DNA of 64,000 nucleotides from NCBI GenBank assembly GCA_938002255.1, contig CALLAL010000040.1, positions 1-64,000 on the forward strand, read 5' to 3'. Under the pieces are notes generated by a model that had not been told where the DNA came from, ran no database searches, and saw only the letters and a program-made list of their open reading frames with translations. This stretch comes from an uncultured bacterium (GTDB lineage: Bacteria > Desulfobacterota > BSN033 > UBA1163). The position numbers and the translations under genes were made by a program. Shown piece after piece: positions 1-7,391 of the stretch (position 1 is its first letter; each line of letters opens with the position of its first letter).

Positions 1-132
1 TACAATCAGGTGATCTCCGTCCGCCTCCAGGACCGTGCCGGTCCACTGATAATCGCTTTTCGGAGCCCGAGCAAAGGCAAATGCCACTACCACCAACAAC
101 AGACCGACTACGATTAGGACCCGTTTCATCAT
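1..132 (-). CDS. N-terminal part of a small secreted protein (cut by window edge)
   Basis: Only the first 44 codons are in the window; the gene runs off the left edge. The start is ATG at 132 (a second ATG follows directly at 129), preceded by a good GGAGGT ribosome site. The visible protein has two residues then Lys-Arg, a hydrophobic core of about 15 residues and an Ala-Phe-Ala-Arg-Ala stretch, a typical Sec signal peptide. The mature start (after residue ~23) contains SDYQWTGTVLEADGDHLIV, which looks like the first strand of a small beta-barrel or OB-like domain. Family unknown; no function is proposed. Confidence 0.6.
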   Translation of the reverse strand, partial: MMKRVLIVVGLLLVVVAFAFARAPKSDYQWTGTVLEADGDHLIV

Positions 133-211
133 AGACCTCCTTTTTTCGAATGTTTTATAAACCCCATACAATGTTTATAAAAAGTTTTCAATTAAAATTT
201 GTATCGTCTGG

Positions 212-437
212 GTAACCCCTCAGTGAGAGAAATAAAAAAGGGGTGGGAGGGTGCTTCGGAAAAACCTTGAAGCGAAACCTCTGTTCGTCAAAACGACCCA
301 ACCTGATTGAAAAAAATCCGATTCAAAGGGCATGAGGGCCCCGATGAGGGTAACCTTTGATAACCGCTCTTCAAGGTTTTGGAGGGGGAACGTTCCAACC
401 CTTTTCAACCGAAAACACCCCATCACTGAGGGGTTAC
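212..437 (+). mobile_element. MITE-like element, copy 1 (226 bp)
   Basis: The element begins GTAACCCCTCAGTGA and ends with the exact inverted complement, a perfect 15-bp terminal inverted repeat. It is flanked by a perfect 9-bp direct repeat, ATCGTCTGG, at 203-211 and 438-446, as expected of a target-site duplication. No transposase can be encoded. The interior is an imperfect palindrome (for example AACCTTGAAG near the left side against CTTCAAGGTT on the right), so a long hairpin can form. A near-identical copy lies inverted at 2053-2277. The parent transposase is not in the window and the insertion-sequence family is not assigned. Confidence 0.85.
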
Positions 438-446
438 ATCGTCTGG

Positions 447-485
447 GTACCCCTTGGTTAAAGAAATAAAAGAATCGGGAGATTC
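447..485 (+). repeat. Degenerate solo end of the same MITE family
   Basis: Directly after the right target duplication of copy 1 comes GTACCCCTTGGTTAAAGAAA then a T/A-rich stretch and a G-run. This aligns with the end of the element (GTAACCCCTCAGTGAAAGAAA in the outer end of copy 2) with a few mismatches and a one-base gap. No matching opposite end is seen within the next 300 bases, which are inside the ATPase gene, so it seems to be a relic end. Copy 1 apparently inserted immediately beside it. Confidence 0.5.
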
Positions 486-495
486 CCATGGATGG

Positions 496-1962
496 CTATC
501 GCCTTCGGCTACTTCCAAAAAGGGAGCCCAGAACCCCCCGGATAATCTGGCGTCCCAATTGGCTTCCAATCGCATGGGCAGCACTTTTGACAGCGGCTCC
601 AATGATCTTCTCTGTTTGCGATTTTGGTTCAGCGGCTCGGCGTTTTGAAATTTCCTTTGAGAACTCTCCTTGCATCTGTTCGGCTTTTGCTTTCAGTTTT
701 TCGTAGGCCGATTCACGGTCGATCGTCTTTTCATAATGACCGTATAGCACAGAATTTCGTATGAGCGGATGTCGTTCTTCCGGTGTCAGTGGGGTCAAAC
801 GACTTTGAGGAGGAAGGATAAAAGCCTGCTCCACGACGGTCGGAGTTCCTTTCTCATCCAGCACTGACACCAATGCCTCTCCCACAGACAGTTCAGTGAT
901 CGCCTTGGCCACATTCAGTTTAGGGTTTGCGCGAAAGGTCTCAGCCGCCGCCTTCACATTTTTTAGATCTTTGGGAGTAAAAGCACGGAGCGCATGCTGG
1001 ATCCGATTCCCCAGCTGTCCCAGGACCTCGTCCGGAAGATCAAGCGGATTTTGGGTAACGAAGTAAACCCCCACTCCTTTCGAACGAATCAGGCGAACCA
1101 CCTGCTCAATCTTCTCTCCGAGGACTTTGGGAAGATCATCGAAAAGCAGATGGGCCTCGTCAAAAAAGAAGACCAATTTCGGTTTTTCAGGATCGCCCAC
1201 CTCGGGAAGTTGTTCAAACAACTCAGCAAGCAACCAGAGAAGAAATGTAGCGTAAGCTCGAGGAGATTGAATCAACCGATCTGCCACCAGAATATTGATT
1301 ATTCCCCTTCCTTTGGGTCCTGTCTGAAGCAAATCTTCGATCATCAGAGCAGGTTCTCCAAAGAGTTTGTCTCCTGCCTGACCCTCGAGGGTGAGGAGAC
1401 TTCGCTGGATGGCACCTATGCTGGCGGCAGAGATATTTCCGTACCGGGTTTTAAATTGTTCTGCCTGATCTCCTACAAATTGAATCATTGCCCGAAGGTC
1501 TTTCAGGTCAAGGAGTAACAGGCCATGATCGTCTGCAATTTTGAAGGCCATATTCAATACGCCACTCTGGATGTCGTTCAGCATGAGGATTCGACTCAGA
1601 AGGAGAGGGCCCATTTCCGAAATGGTCGTGCGAACTGGATGCCCATGTTCACCAAAGAGATCCCAGAAGACAGTAGGGTAACCCTCGAATCGGAAGTCTT
1701 CCAACTTTAGTTTTTGAATCCGCTCGACCACCTTGGGATGATCTCCGCCTGGAAAAGGGAGGCCTGAAAGGTCGCCCTTAACGTCGGCCATGAAAACAGG
1801 CACACCTAACTGGCTAAACTGTTCTGCCAGGACGCGCAGCGTGATGGTCTTTCCGGTTCCTGTAGCGCCTGCGATGAGCCCGTGGCGATTTGCCATTTTG
1901 GGGATCATCACAATATCGTGCTTTCCTTTCGCGATGAGAAAGGGTGATGAAAGGGTTGCCAT
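496..1962 (-). CDS. HerA/YjgR-like P-loop ATPase (DUF853 family)
   Basis: A 488-residue cytosolic ATPase of the HerA/FtsK superfamily, closest in design to E. coli YjgR. Visible motifs are Walker A GATGTGKT (residues 32-39), Walker B LVFFFDEA (263-270) and a conserved QNPLDLPDEVL stretch after it. The C-terminus ends in a glycine/serine patch and RRR, as in YjgR-type proteins. The start ATG has an ideal GGAGGT ribosome site. HerA relatives act as hexameric DNA-translocating motors, but the exact role of the DUF853 branch is unsettled. The gene is monocistronic, has its own promoter at 2004-2033, and is bracketed by two MITE-like elements; its stop codon is only 10 bases from a relic element end. 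Confidence 0.88.
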   Translation of the reverse strand: MATLSSPFLIAKGKHDIVMIPKMANRHGLIAGATGTGKTITLRVLAEQFSQLGVPVFMADVKGDLSGLPFPGGDHPKVVERIQKLKLEDFRFEGYPTVFWDLFGEHGHPVRTTISEMGPLLLSRILMLNDIQSGVLNMAFKIADDHGLLLLDLKDLRAMIQFVGDQAEQFKTRYGNISAASIGAIQRSLLTLEGQAGDKLFGEPALMIEDLLQTGPKGRGIINILVADRLIQSPRAYATFLLWLLAELFEQLPEVGDPEKPKLVFFFDEAHLLFDDLPKVLGEKIEQVVRLIRSKGVGVYFVTQNPLDLPDEVLGQLGNRIQHALRAFTPKDLKNVKAAAETFRANPKLNVAKAITELSVGEALVSVLDEKGTPTVVEQAFILPPQSRLTPLTPEERHPLIRNSVLYGHYEKTIDRESAYEKLKAKAEQMQGEFSKEISKRRAAEPKSQTEKIIGAAVKSAAHAIGSQLGRQIIRGVLGSLFGSSRRR

Positions 1963-2003
1963 TAACTACCTCCAAGAGATCGATGGTCAGGAATTTAAGA
2001 TTC

Positions 2004-2033
2004 AATATAGGGGGGAGGAGGGGAGCCTGTCAA
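2004..2033 (-). promoter_or_regulatory. Sigma-70-type promoter of the HerA-like gene
   Basis: On the minus strand a perfect TTGACA (-35, 2028-2033) is followed after 18 bases by TATATT (-10, 2004-2009), about 42 bases before the ATPase start codon. The -35 box lies 20 bases from the inner end of MITE copy 2. Confidence 0.6.
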
Positions 2034-2052
2034 GATCAATAAAAAGGTTTTT

Positions 2053-2277
2053 GTAACCCGTCAGTGATGGGGTGTTTTCGGTTTAAAAGGGTTGGAACGT
2101 TCCTCCTCCAAAACCTTGAATAGCGGTTATCAAAGGTTACCCTCATCGGGGCCCTCATGCCTTTGAATCGGTTTTTTTTAAATCAGATTGGGTCGTTTTG
2201 ACAAACAGAGGTTTCGCTACAAGGTTGTTCCGAAGCACCCTCCCAACCCTTTTTTATTTCTTTCACTGAGGGGTTAC
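2053..2277 (-). mobile_element. MITE-like element, copy 2 (225 bp), inverted
   Basis: Reverse-oriented copy of the element at 212-437, with about 90 percent identity by eye and a few small indels. Its ends are GTAACCCGTCAGTGA and the complement of GTAACCCCTCAGTGA (one mismatch). An 8-bp direct repeat AGGTTTTT lies at 2045-2052 and 2278-2285. That duplication differs from the one at copy 1, so the two copies inserted independently and do not form a composite transposon. It sits exactly between the divergent promoters of the ATPase gene and radA. It encodes no protein. Confidence 0.85.
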
Positions 2278-2285
2278 AGGTTTTT

Positions 2286-2314
2286 TTGACCTCTTGAGGG
2301 TTTTTTGTTAAAAT
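2286..2314 (+). promoter_or_regulatory. Sigma-70-type promoter of radA
   Basis: TTGACC (2286-2291), a 17-base spacer and TAAAAT (2309-2314). The expected transcript start is near 2321, giving a leader of about 75 bases. The first two bases of the -35 box overlap the T-run next to the target duplication of MITE copy 2, so the insertion replaced all sequence immediately upstream of this promoter. Confidence 0.6.
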
Positions 2315-2396
2315 GCCCCCGTCCCTTTCTCAAGAAAGTTGTTTTGGGCAACAACCTTCATATCCATAAAAGTGAGAATCGTCAATCGATTATCCT

Positions 2397-3758
2397 ATGG
2401 CTAAAATCAAAACTCAATTCGTCTGTCAAGCTTGTGGATACTCTGCTCCCAAATGGTTAGGCAAATGTCCGGGATGTCAGGAATGGAACACTTTTGTGGA
2501 GGAGCGAATTGTTGAAGAGAAGCAAACAGAACGAGACCCCCTTGGTTTTGAGACCACAACAGTTCCTATCCCTCTTACCGAGGTTGTTCCAGAGGAAAAG
2601 GGTAAACTTCTGACAGGCATCGGAGAGTTTGATCGGGTATTGGGAGGGGGCATCGTCCTCGGTTCTGTTATTTTAATCGGTGGGGATCCGGGGATTGGGA
2701 AATCCACCCTCCTTTTACAGGCCATGAAGGGACTGGCCTCCAAAGGAAACAAGATTCTTTATATCTCCGGAGAAGAATCCCTCCAGCAAACCTGGATGAG
2801 GGCAGAGCGGCTCGGGATGGTTTCGGGCAATCTTTACGTCGCCTCTGAAACCTCCCTCGAGAAGATCCTTCAGGACATCCAGAAACTCAGACCCACCGCC
2901 GTGGTGGTCGATTCGATTCAAACCATCTACTCTGGGGACCTACCGGCTATGCCGGGAACCATTACCCAGATCAGAGAAGTCTCAAGCCGTTTAATATATC
3001 TGGCTAAGCATCTTTCGATTCCTCTCTTTCTGGTCGGCCATGTCACCAAAGAAGGCTACATGGCAGGTCCCAAGGTTCTCGAACATATGGTCGATACAGT
3101 TCTCTATGTGGAGGGAGAGGGCCAACATGCCTTCCGGATTTTAAGGGCAACCAAGAACCGATTTGGATCAACCAACGAAATTGGTATCTTTGAGATGAAG
3201 GATTCCGGGTTAGTGGAAGTGAACAACCCCTCCGAATTCTTCCTTTCCGGTCGCCAAGCCACATCAGGCTCTGCCATCATTGCCAGTCTCGAAGGCTCAA
3301 GACCCATTCTCCTGGAACTTCAGGCACTCGTCGTTCCCACTCCCTTCGGGGTTCCGAGGAGGACCTCTCAGGGCGTGGATGTAAACCGCGTCTCCCTGCT
3401 GGTTGCGGTGATGGAAAAAAGGCTGGGGCTCCACCTACTCCATCAGGATATCTTCCTGAATATTGCGGGTGGCATCCGGGTGGAAGAGACAGGCGCAGAT
3501 CTCGGTGTCATTGCCTCGATCTTCTCAAGTTTCCAGAACCAACCCCTTCGACCCGACCTTGTTCTTTTCGGAGAGGTTGGACTGGGAGGAGAAGTGAGGG
3601 CCGTGAGCCGTTCGGAGATTCGGGTTAAAGAGGCAGCAAGACTTGGGTTTCATCAATGCCTTTTGCCAAAAGCCAACGAAGAAAAGATGAAGGCCATTGA
3701 AGGGATCGAATTGATCGGTGTGAAGACCGTCCAGGAAGTGGTTGAAAAGGTGTTTTAA
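2397..3758 (+). CDS. radA: DNA repair protein RadA (Sms)
   Basis: 453 residues, the usual length. Domains in order: a four-cysteine zinc finger (C10, C13, C24, C27), a RecA-like ATPase core with Walker A GDPGIGKS (96-103), the RadA-specific KNRFG motif (253-257), and a Lon-protease-like C-terminal domain. RadA is a hexameric helicase that promotes branch migration and processing of recombination intermediates. The start ATG has no strong ribosome site; it was chosen because the zinc finger begins right after it. A promoter lies at 2286-2314. The next gene starts 70 bases after the stop and may be cotranscribed. Confidence 0.95.
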   Translation: MAKIKTQFVCQACGYSAPKWLGKCPGCQEWNTFVEERIVEEKQTERDPLGFETTTVPIPLTEVVPEEKGKLLTGIGEFDRVLGGGIVLGSVILIGGDPGIGKSTLLLQAMKGLASKGNKILYISGEESLQQTWMRAERLGMVSGNLYVASETSLEKILQDIQKLRPTAVVVDSIQTIYSGDLPAMPGTITQIREVSSRLIYLAKHLSIPLFLVGHVTKEGYMAGPKVLEHMVDTVLYVEGEGQHAFRILRATKNRFGSTNEIGIFEMKDSGLVEVNNPSEFFLSGRQATSGSAIIASLEGSRPILLELQALVVPTPFGVPRRTSQGVDVNRVSLLVAVMEKRLGLHLLHQDIFLNIAGGIRVEETGADLGVIASIFSSFQNQPLRPDLVLFGEVGLGGEVRAVSRSEIRVKEAARLGFHQCLLPKANEEKMKAIEGIELIGVKTVQEVVEKVF

Positions 3759-3828
3759 AGAAGCAATCTCTTCCCCCTCGAGACGATTTTCTTACCCAAA
3801 GCAAAGGGGGAGGGAAAGGGGAAATGGA

Positions 3829-5574
3829 ATGAAGAAAAGGGTCTTTCCATTGTTTCTTATATTCTCGGTGATACTGGCTTTCTTTCCTGTTCAGGCGGAC
3901 GAGAAACTTCCCGGACCTGGAGAAGTTTATGATCGGGCCATCGAGCACTTTCATCGGGGGAGATATCTGGAGGCTTTGGAAGGATTCAATAGAGTGATCC
4001 GGTCTTTTCCTACAAGCAGGCTGGTTCCTTATGCTCAGTTTATGATAGGCCAGACATTCCTGGACATGAAAAAATATGAGGAAGCTATAGAGCAATTTGA
4101 ATTTTATCTCAAAACCTACCCAGAGGGAGATCGAGTCAGAGAATCGGAGCAGGGATTGAAAGAGGCGCGAGAGAAGATTCAACAGAGAAAACAAATCAGC
4201 GGAACGATCGTAACAGGAAAACCTCCTGGTCAGGAACCGAGAAAGTTAGAGGTTCTAAAAGCATCCGAACATTCCACTCAAAGAGGCATCTTTCAAGACA
4301 GTGAGAGAGCGATGGGAGCAACCGTTATGGAAGCGACCCATCCCAAAGAGACCACGACGATTCCCTCAAAGGTGGAGACGCCTTCCCTCCGAACATTAAA
4401 GGAGTCGACAGAGAGACCGACAGAAGAAATTGCTCCAAAGACCCAAAAAGTGAAAAGGCGAATCTGTGCTCAGATTACGTATCTTGATGGACGGAATTGG
4501 GTTGACGTGGAGAAAAGGATCAAGGAATTAAAGGAGGCTGGAGTGGACACGATCATCTTCCGGGTCTTTCAAAATAAAGGAGACCGGATCTATAAGTTCG
4601 TGAAAACCAGCCAGGAGGAAGGGGTCCTTTTCAACACTCAACATGCGTTCGTCCTTGAGGATATCCTGGAGAAGGTTGCAGAAATCGTCCATCGTCATGG
4701 ATTGGAACTTTTTGCCTGGATGACCACACGGTACGCCACCTATGGCACAGAAAAGAAACCAGAGTACTGGTCGAAACATTACAACTTTGAAACAAAAAAG
4801 ATGGAAATCGGGAGAGGGTTGAATCTGTTTCATCCAGATGTCCTGAGGCGCCTTGAGGGAATTTTTCGAGATCTGGGGCGTTACCCAATTGACGGCATCC
4901 TGTTTCAGGATGACCTGATCTTCAGACACAACGAAGACTTCAGCCTCGAGGCGAACAAGGCCTTCTTTAAGGAGTTTGGATACTCCCCTCATCCGGATAT
5001 CTTCTATATTGAACCTTATCAATCCGATTCAGGGAAGTATTATGTGAAGGGATATACAGAACAGTTCTGGACATGGGCGACATGGAAGAACCGCTATTTA
5101 ATGGAAGTGGCTGAACGGTTAATGGCGGCCGCCAAAGCATCTAACCCAAAATTGCAGTTTATGATCAATCTCTATTTTGAAGCGGTTCTAAACGATTTGA
5201 ATGGAGTGGCCTGGTTTTCACAGGTCCTGTCAGAGGCAGTAGGCAGGGGATTCGACTATTATGCGGTCATGGCCTACCACCGTCAGGCAATGAAAGGCAG
5301 GAATATCGAATTAAAGGAAGCCATCGATTTGATGGCCGAGGCCGCTCAGAAAACGATCCAATCCACGGGCGATCCCCATCGGGTGCTGATGAAGATCTGG
5401 ATCCTTGACTGGAAGAGCAATGAGGCCGTGGGTCTGGATCTAGCTCCGACAAAAGAGATCGAGGAGGTTCTGGAAAGCGTCTTGAAACAAGGAAACGTTA
5501 GCCTGGCTTTTGTTCCCTACACCCCCCAGTTTCCCCTCCACCAGTTGAAAGAAAGATGGAGGGCTCCGAACTAG
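3829..5574 (+). CDS. Secreted TPR protein with PgaB-like glycoside hydrolase domain
   Basis: 581 residues from the ATG at 3829, which is preceded by a G/A-rich ribosome site (AGGGGAAATGGA) and begins a clear signal peptide (KKR then a hydrophobic core ending around VQADE). Residues ~30-125 form TPR-like repeats of the YbgF/BamD type (ALEGFNRVIRSFP; AIEQFEFYLKTYPEG). After a Ser/Thr/Pro-rich linker, residues ~225-575 resemble the GHL13 domain found in the C-terminal half of the exopolysaccharide deacetylase PgaB: a TIM-barrel-like start (AGVDTIIFRVF), FAWMTTRY, and the acidic DGILFQDD motif. The N-deacetylase half of PgaB is missing. It likely binds or cleaves an exopolysaccharide in the periplasm; the substrate is unknown. 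Confidence 0.7.
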   Translation: MKKRVFPLFLIFSVILAFFPVQADEKLPGPGEVYDRAIEHFHRGRYLEALEGFNRVIRSFPTSRLVPYAQFMIGQTFLDMKKYEEAIEQFEFYLKTYPEGDRVRESEQGLKEAREKIQQRKQISGTIVTGKPPGQEPRKLEVLKASEHSTQRGIFQDSERAMGATVMEATHPKETTTIPSKVETPSLRTLKESTERPTEEIAPKTQKVKRRICAQITYLDGRNWVDVEKRIKELKEAGVDTIIFRVFQNKGDRIYKFVKTSQEEGVLFNTQHAFVLEDILEKVAEIVHRHGLELFAWMTTRYATYGTEKKPEYWSKHYNFETKKMEIGRGLNLFHPDVLRRLEGIFRDLGRYPIDGILFQDDLIFRHNEDFSLEANKAFFKEFGYSPHPDIFYIEPYQSDSGKYYVKGYTEQFWTWATWKNRYLMEVAERLMAAAKASNPKLQFMINLYFEAVLNDLNGVAWFSQVLSEAVGRGFDYYAVMAYHRQAMKGRNIELKEAIDLMAEAAQKTIQSTGDPHRVLMKIWILDWKSNEAVGLDLAPTKEIEEVLESVLKQGNVSLAFVPYTPQFPLHQLKERWRAPN

Positions 5575-5626
5575 TTCGGATTTTTATCGGTTTAAAAATC
5601 ACATGGCGAATCATGTTCCTATCCAT

Positions 5627-6610
5627 CTATGTCCACGAAGCCCCGTTTTTGTTTGATTGCGGGAAGAGTCTTTTGGGAACCCACCACAGGTAAACTCCCA
5701 TCCCAAGTAACTCCACCAACGACTGAAAAACGATTGCAACGACTGCCAGATCGTAGGAGGGGGGTAAGGCAAGGGCAAGAGGCAACACCACAAAAGAATT
5801 TCTTGTGCCGAAGCTAAATGCTAATACGCGACCCTGCAACGTGGGCAATCCGAAAAATAGGGCGAGCAAGCGCGCTAAGAGTCCTGCTACGAAGAGAAAG
5901 CCGACATAGATTAAAAGTAACTGGCTTAGGAATTTATAGGAGGCAGTGACCAGATTCACCTGCGTTGCGGCAATCGTGAAAACCACCAGACTGAGAAGGG
6001 GGACGGGTAGCCATGCCAAAGCATAGAGCCATCCGGCTTTGCGAGGAGTGCCCTCAGCCCACTTTTGTGTAACGAAAGCCCCTATCAGAGGTAGAACAAT
6101 GAAGCCAGCAAAGGCGGTCATCATTTCTTGACGCGCCACAGTGATGGTAAAGGTTTCTCCAAGGAAGAGATAGAGATAAGCTGGCAGAAAGACCATTTGA
6201 AGAAGCAAACTGATGGGAGCGAACGCGATGGCCAGCTTTGTATCCCCACCTCCTAAGTGTGTGAACGTGATAAACCAGTCTGTACACGGCACGAGCAAAA
6301 CTAATAGAATACCAAGCCGAATGGCCGGGTCAGCCGGCAGGAGATGCTTAACTCCCCAGAGGAGTGCTGGAATGATCAGAAAATTTCCAATGACGGCTGA
6401 CTTTATGAAACGAATGTTGGATATTGCTTTTCGTAGATGCAATAATGGCACTTGCGTGAAAGTTGTATAGAGCAGCAGGGCGAGGATAGGCCAGAGCAGC
6501 CTCTCCACTACGCCTACCCAGCCCGGCAGGAATATTCCGGAGGTCAAACCACAAGCGATCGCCACAAGGTAGATCCATACTTGGTATTTTTCAAGATTCT
6601 GGCGCGTCAA
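5627..6610 (-). CDS. ACR3-type arsenite efflux protein (bile acid:Na+ symporter superfamily)
   Basis: 327 residues with about nine to ten hydrophobic helices. The segment LLVPCTDWFITFTHLGGGD (residues ~105-123) holds the conserved cysteine of the fourth helix that ACR3 proteins need for arsenite transport, and a late FSFGTRNSFVVLPLALALP stretch matches the second conserved half. The predicted start is TTG at 6610, with an AGGAAAGG ribosome site six bases upstream. No arsR, arsC or arsM gene is nearby, so arsenic specificity is inferred from sequence alone; some relatives of this branch are annotated only as arsenic-resistance-like. It is convergent with the preceding glycosidase-like gene. 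Confidence 0.75.
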   Translation of the reverse strand: MTRQNLEKYQVWIYLVAIACGLTSGIFLPGWVGVVERLLWPILALLLYTTFTQVPLLHLRKAISNIRFIKSAVIGNFLIIPALLWGVKHLLPADPAIRLGILLVLLVPCTDWFITFTHLGGGDTKLAIAFAPISLLLQMVFLPAYLYLFLGETFTITVARQEMMTAFAGFIVLPLIGAFVTQKWAEGTPRKAGWLYALAWLPVPLLSLVVFTIAATQVNLVTASYKFLSQLLLIYVGFLFVAGLLARLLALFFGLPTLQGRVLAFSFGTRNSFVVLPLALALPPSYDLAVVAIVFQSLVELLGMGVYLWWVPKRLFPQSNKNGASWT

Positions 6611-6703
6611 TCGATACCTTTCCTGTAGTCCTGAGTGGTTTGAACCCGGAAATCATTTTCCAAAAACATGATGATAGAAAGGATAGGGAGGAAGCTTATT
6701 CGA

Positions 6704-7273
6704 TTACTCTTCGGGTTTGAGCCAGGCAGGGTCTGCCTTGTAATCTTCTGCCTCCTTGGGTAAGACCTTTTCCACCATATTTTTTGCTTCGTCTCTCTCT
6801 TTTTCTCGCTCTTTGAGTTTTTCTGCGAGGGCTTTAATCTCTGCCTTCAATTTCCTCTTCAGGCTGTCTGGCTTAAATTTTGCCTCCTCCAGTTCTTTTT
6901 CCTTCTGCTTTAATTCAGAAGAAGTGAGATCATAATTCTTCTGAGCGGTCTGAAGTTTATCCCTCCCCTCTTTCATCCTGGCTTTCCACCAATCCTCCCC
7001 CCTTCCCAGAAGGTCCTTTTTTTCAGGCGTGGATTGGGTGGGAGTTGGTTCTGAAGGTCCTGACCTCACAGATGGTTTGGCAGGAGTGGCAGAAGGTTTC
7101 TGAGGCAGTTCTTTCTTTTCAACTTGGTTTCGATATCTTTCTGGAACGAGTGTGATGTCATCAGCGAAATGGACGGTCCCCTTCTCATCAACCCATCGGT
7201 AAATCTCCTGGCCCACACTTATTCCCCAATAGCCAATCCACCCCACCAAGAATATAAGTGCCATTCTCTTCAT
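6704..7273 (-). CDS. DUF4124-domain envelope protein with coiled coil
   Basis: 189 residues from the ATG at 7273 (GGAG six bases upstream). A longer open frame reaches 7420, but its extra N-terminus is translated from short repeats and is probably not coding. The protein has an N-terminal hydrophobic segment (MALIFLVGWIGYWGIS), a DUF4124 domain (EIYRWVDEKGTVHFADD, residues ~23-40), a Pro/Ser/Thr-rich linker (~55-85) and a long charged coiled coil (~95-175). DUF4124 proteins are periplasmic and mostly of unknown function. It lies downstream of polA on the same strand. No specific role is proposed. Confidence 0.6.
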   Translation of the reverse strand: MKRMALIFLVGWIGYWGISVGQEIYRWVDEKGTVHFADDITLVPERYRNQVEKKELPQKPSATPAKPSVRSGPSEPTPTQSTPEKKDLLGRGEDWWKARMKEGRDKLQTAQKNYDLTSSELKQKEKELEEAKFKPDSLKRKLKAEIKALAEKLKEREKERDEAKNMVEKVLPKEAEDYKADPAWLKPEE

Positions 7274-7288
7274 CGGCATCTCCATGTG

Positions 7289-7386
7289 TTCAATTTCCAA
7301 TTTCGGATTGTGGATTTCGGAATGTTTTTCATTCGATATTTTTGGGTTTTCATTCCAATCTACATTCCCCATTCCCCATTCCGCAA
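7289..7386. repeat. Short degenerate tandem repeats between polA and the DUF4124 gene
   Basis: Two patches of low-complexity repeats. 7289-7322 is built from CAATTTC and GGATT(T)CGG units. 7351-7386 is built from four to five CATTCC-like hexamers. They fall exactly between the polA stop and the likely start of the next gene, and they create a spurious N-terminal extension if the longer open frame is accepted. Confidence 0.5.
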
Positions 7387-7391
7387 TCGAG

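Noticed and set aside
220-489. Minus-strand open frame of 89 codons over MITE copy 1
   Set aside because: It lies almost wholly within the repeat, has no ribosome site and is not preserved in frame in copy 2.
212-2277. Composite transposon carrying the HerA-like gene
   Set aside because: The two elements have different target duplications, so they inserted independently, and neither encodes a transposase.
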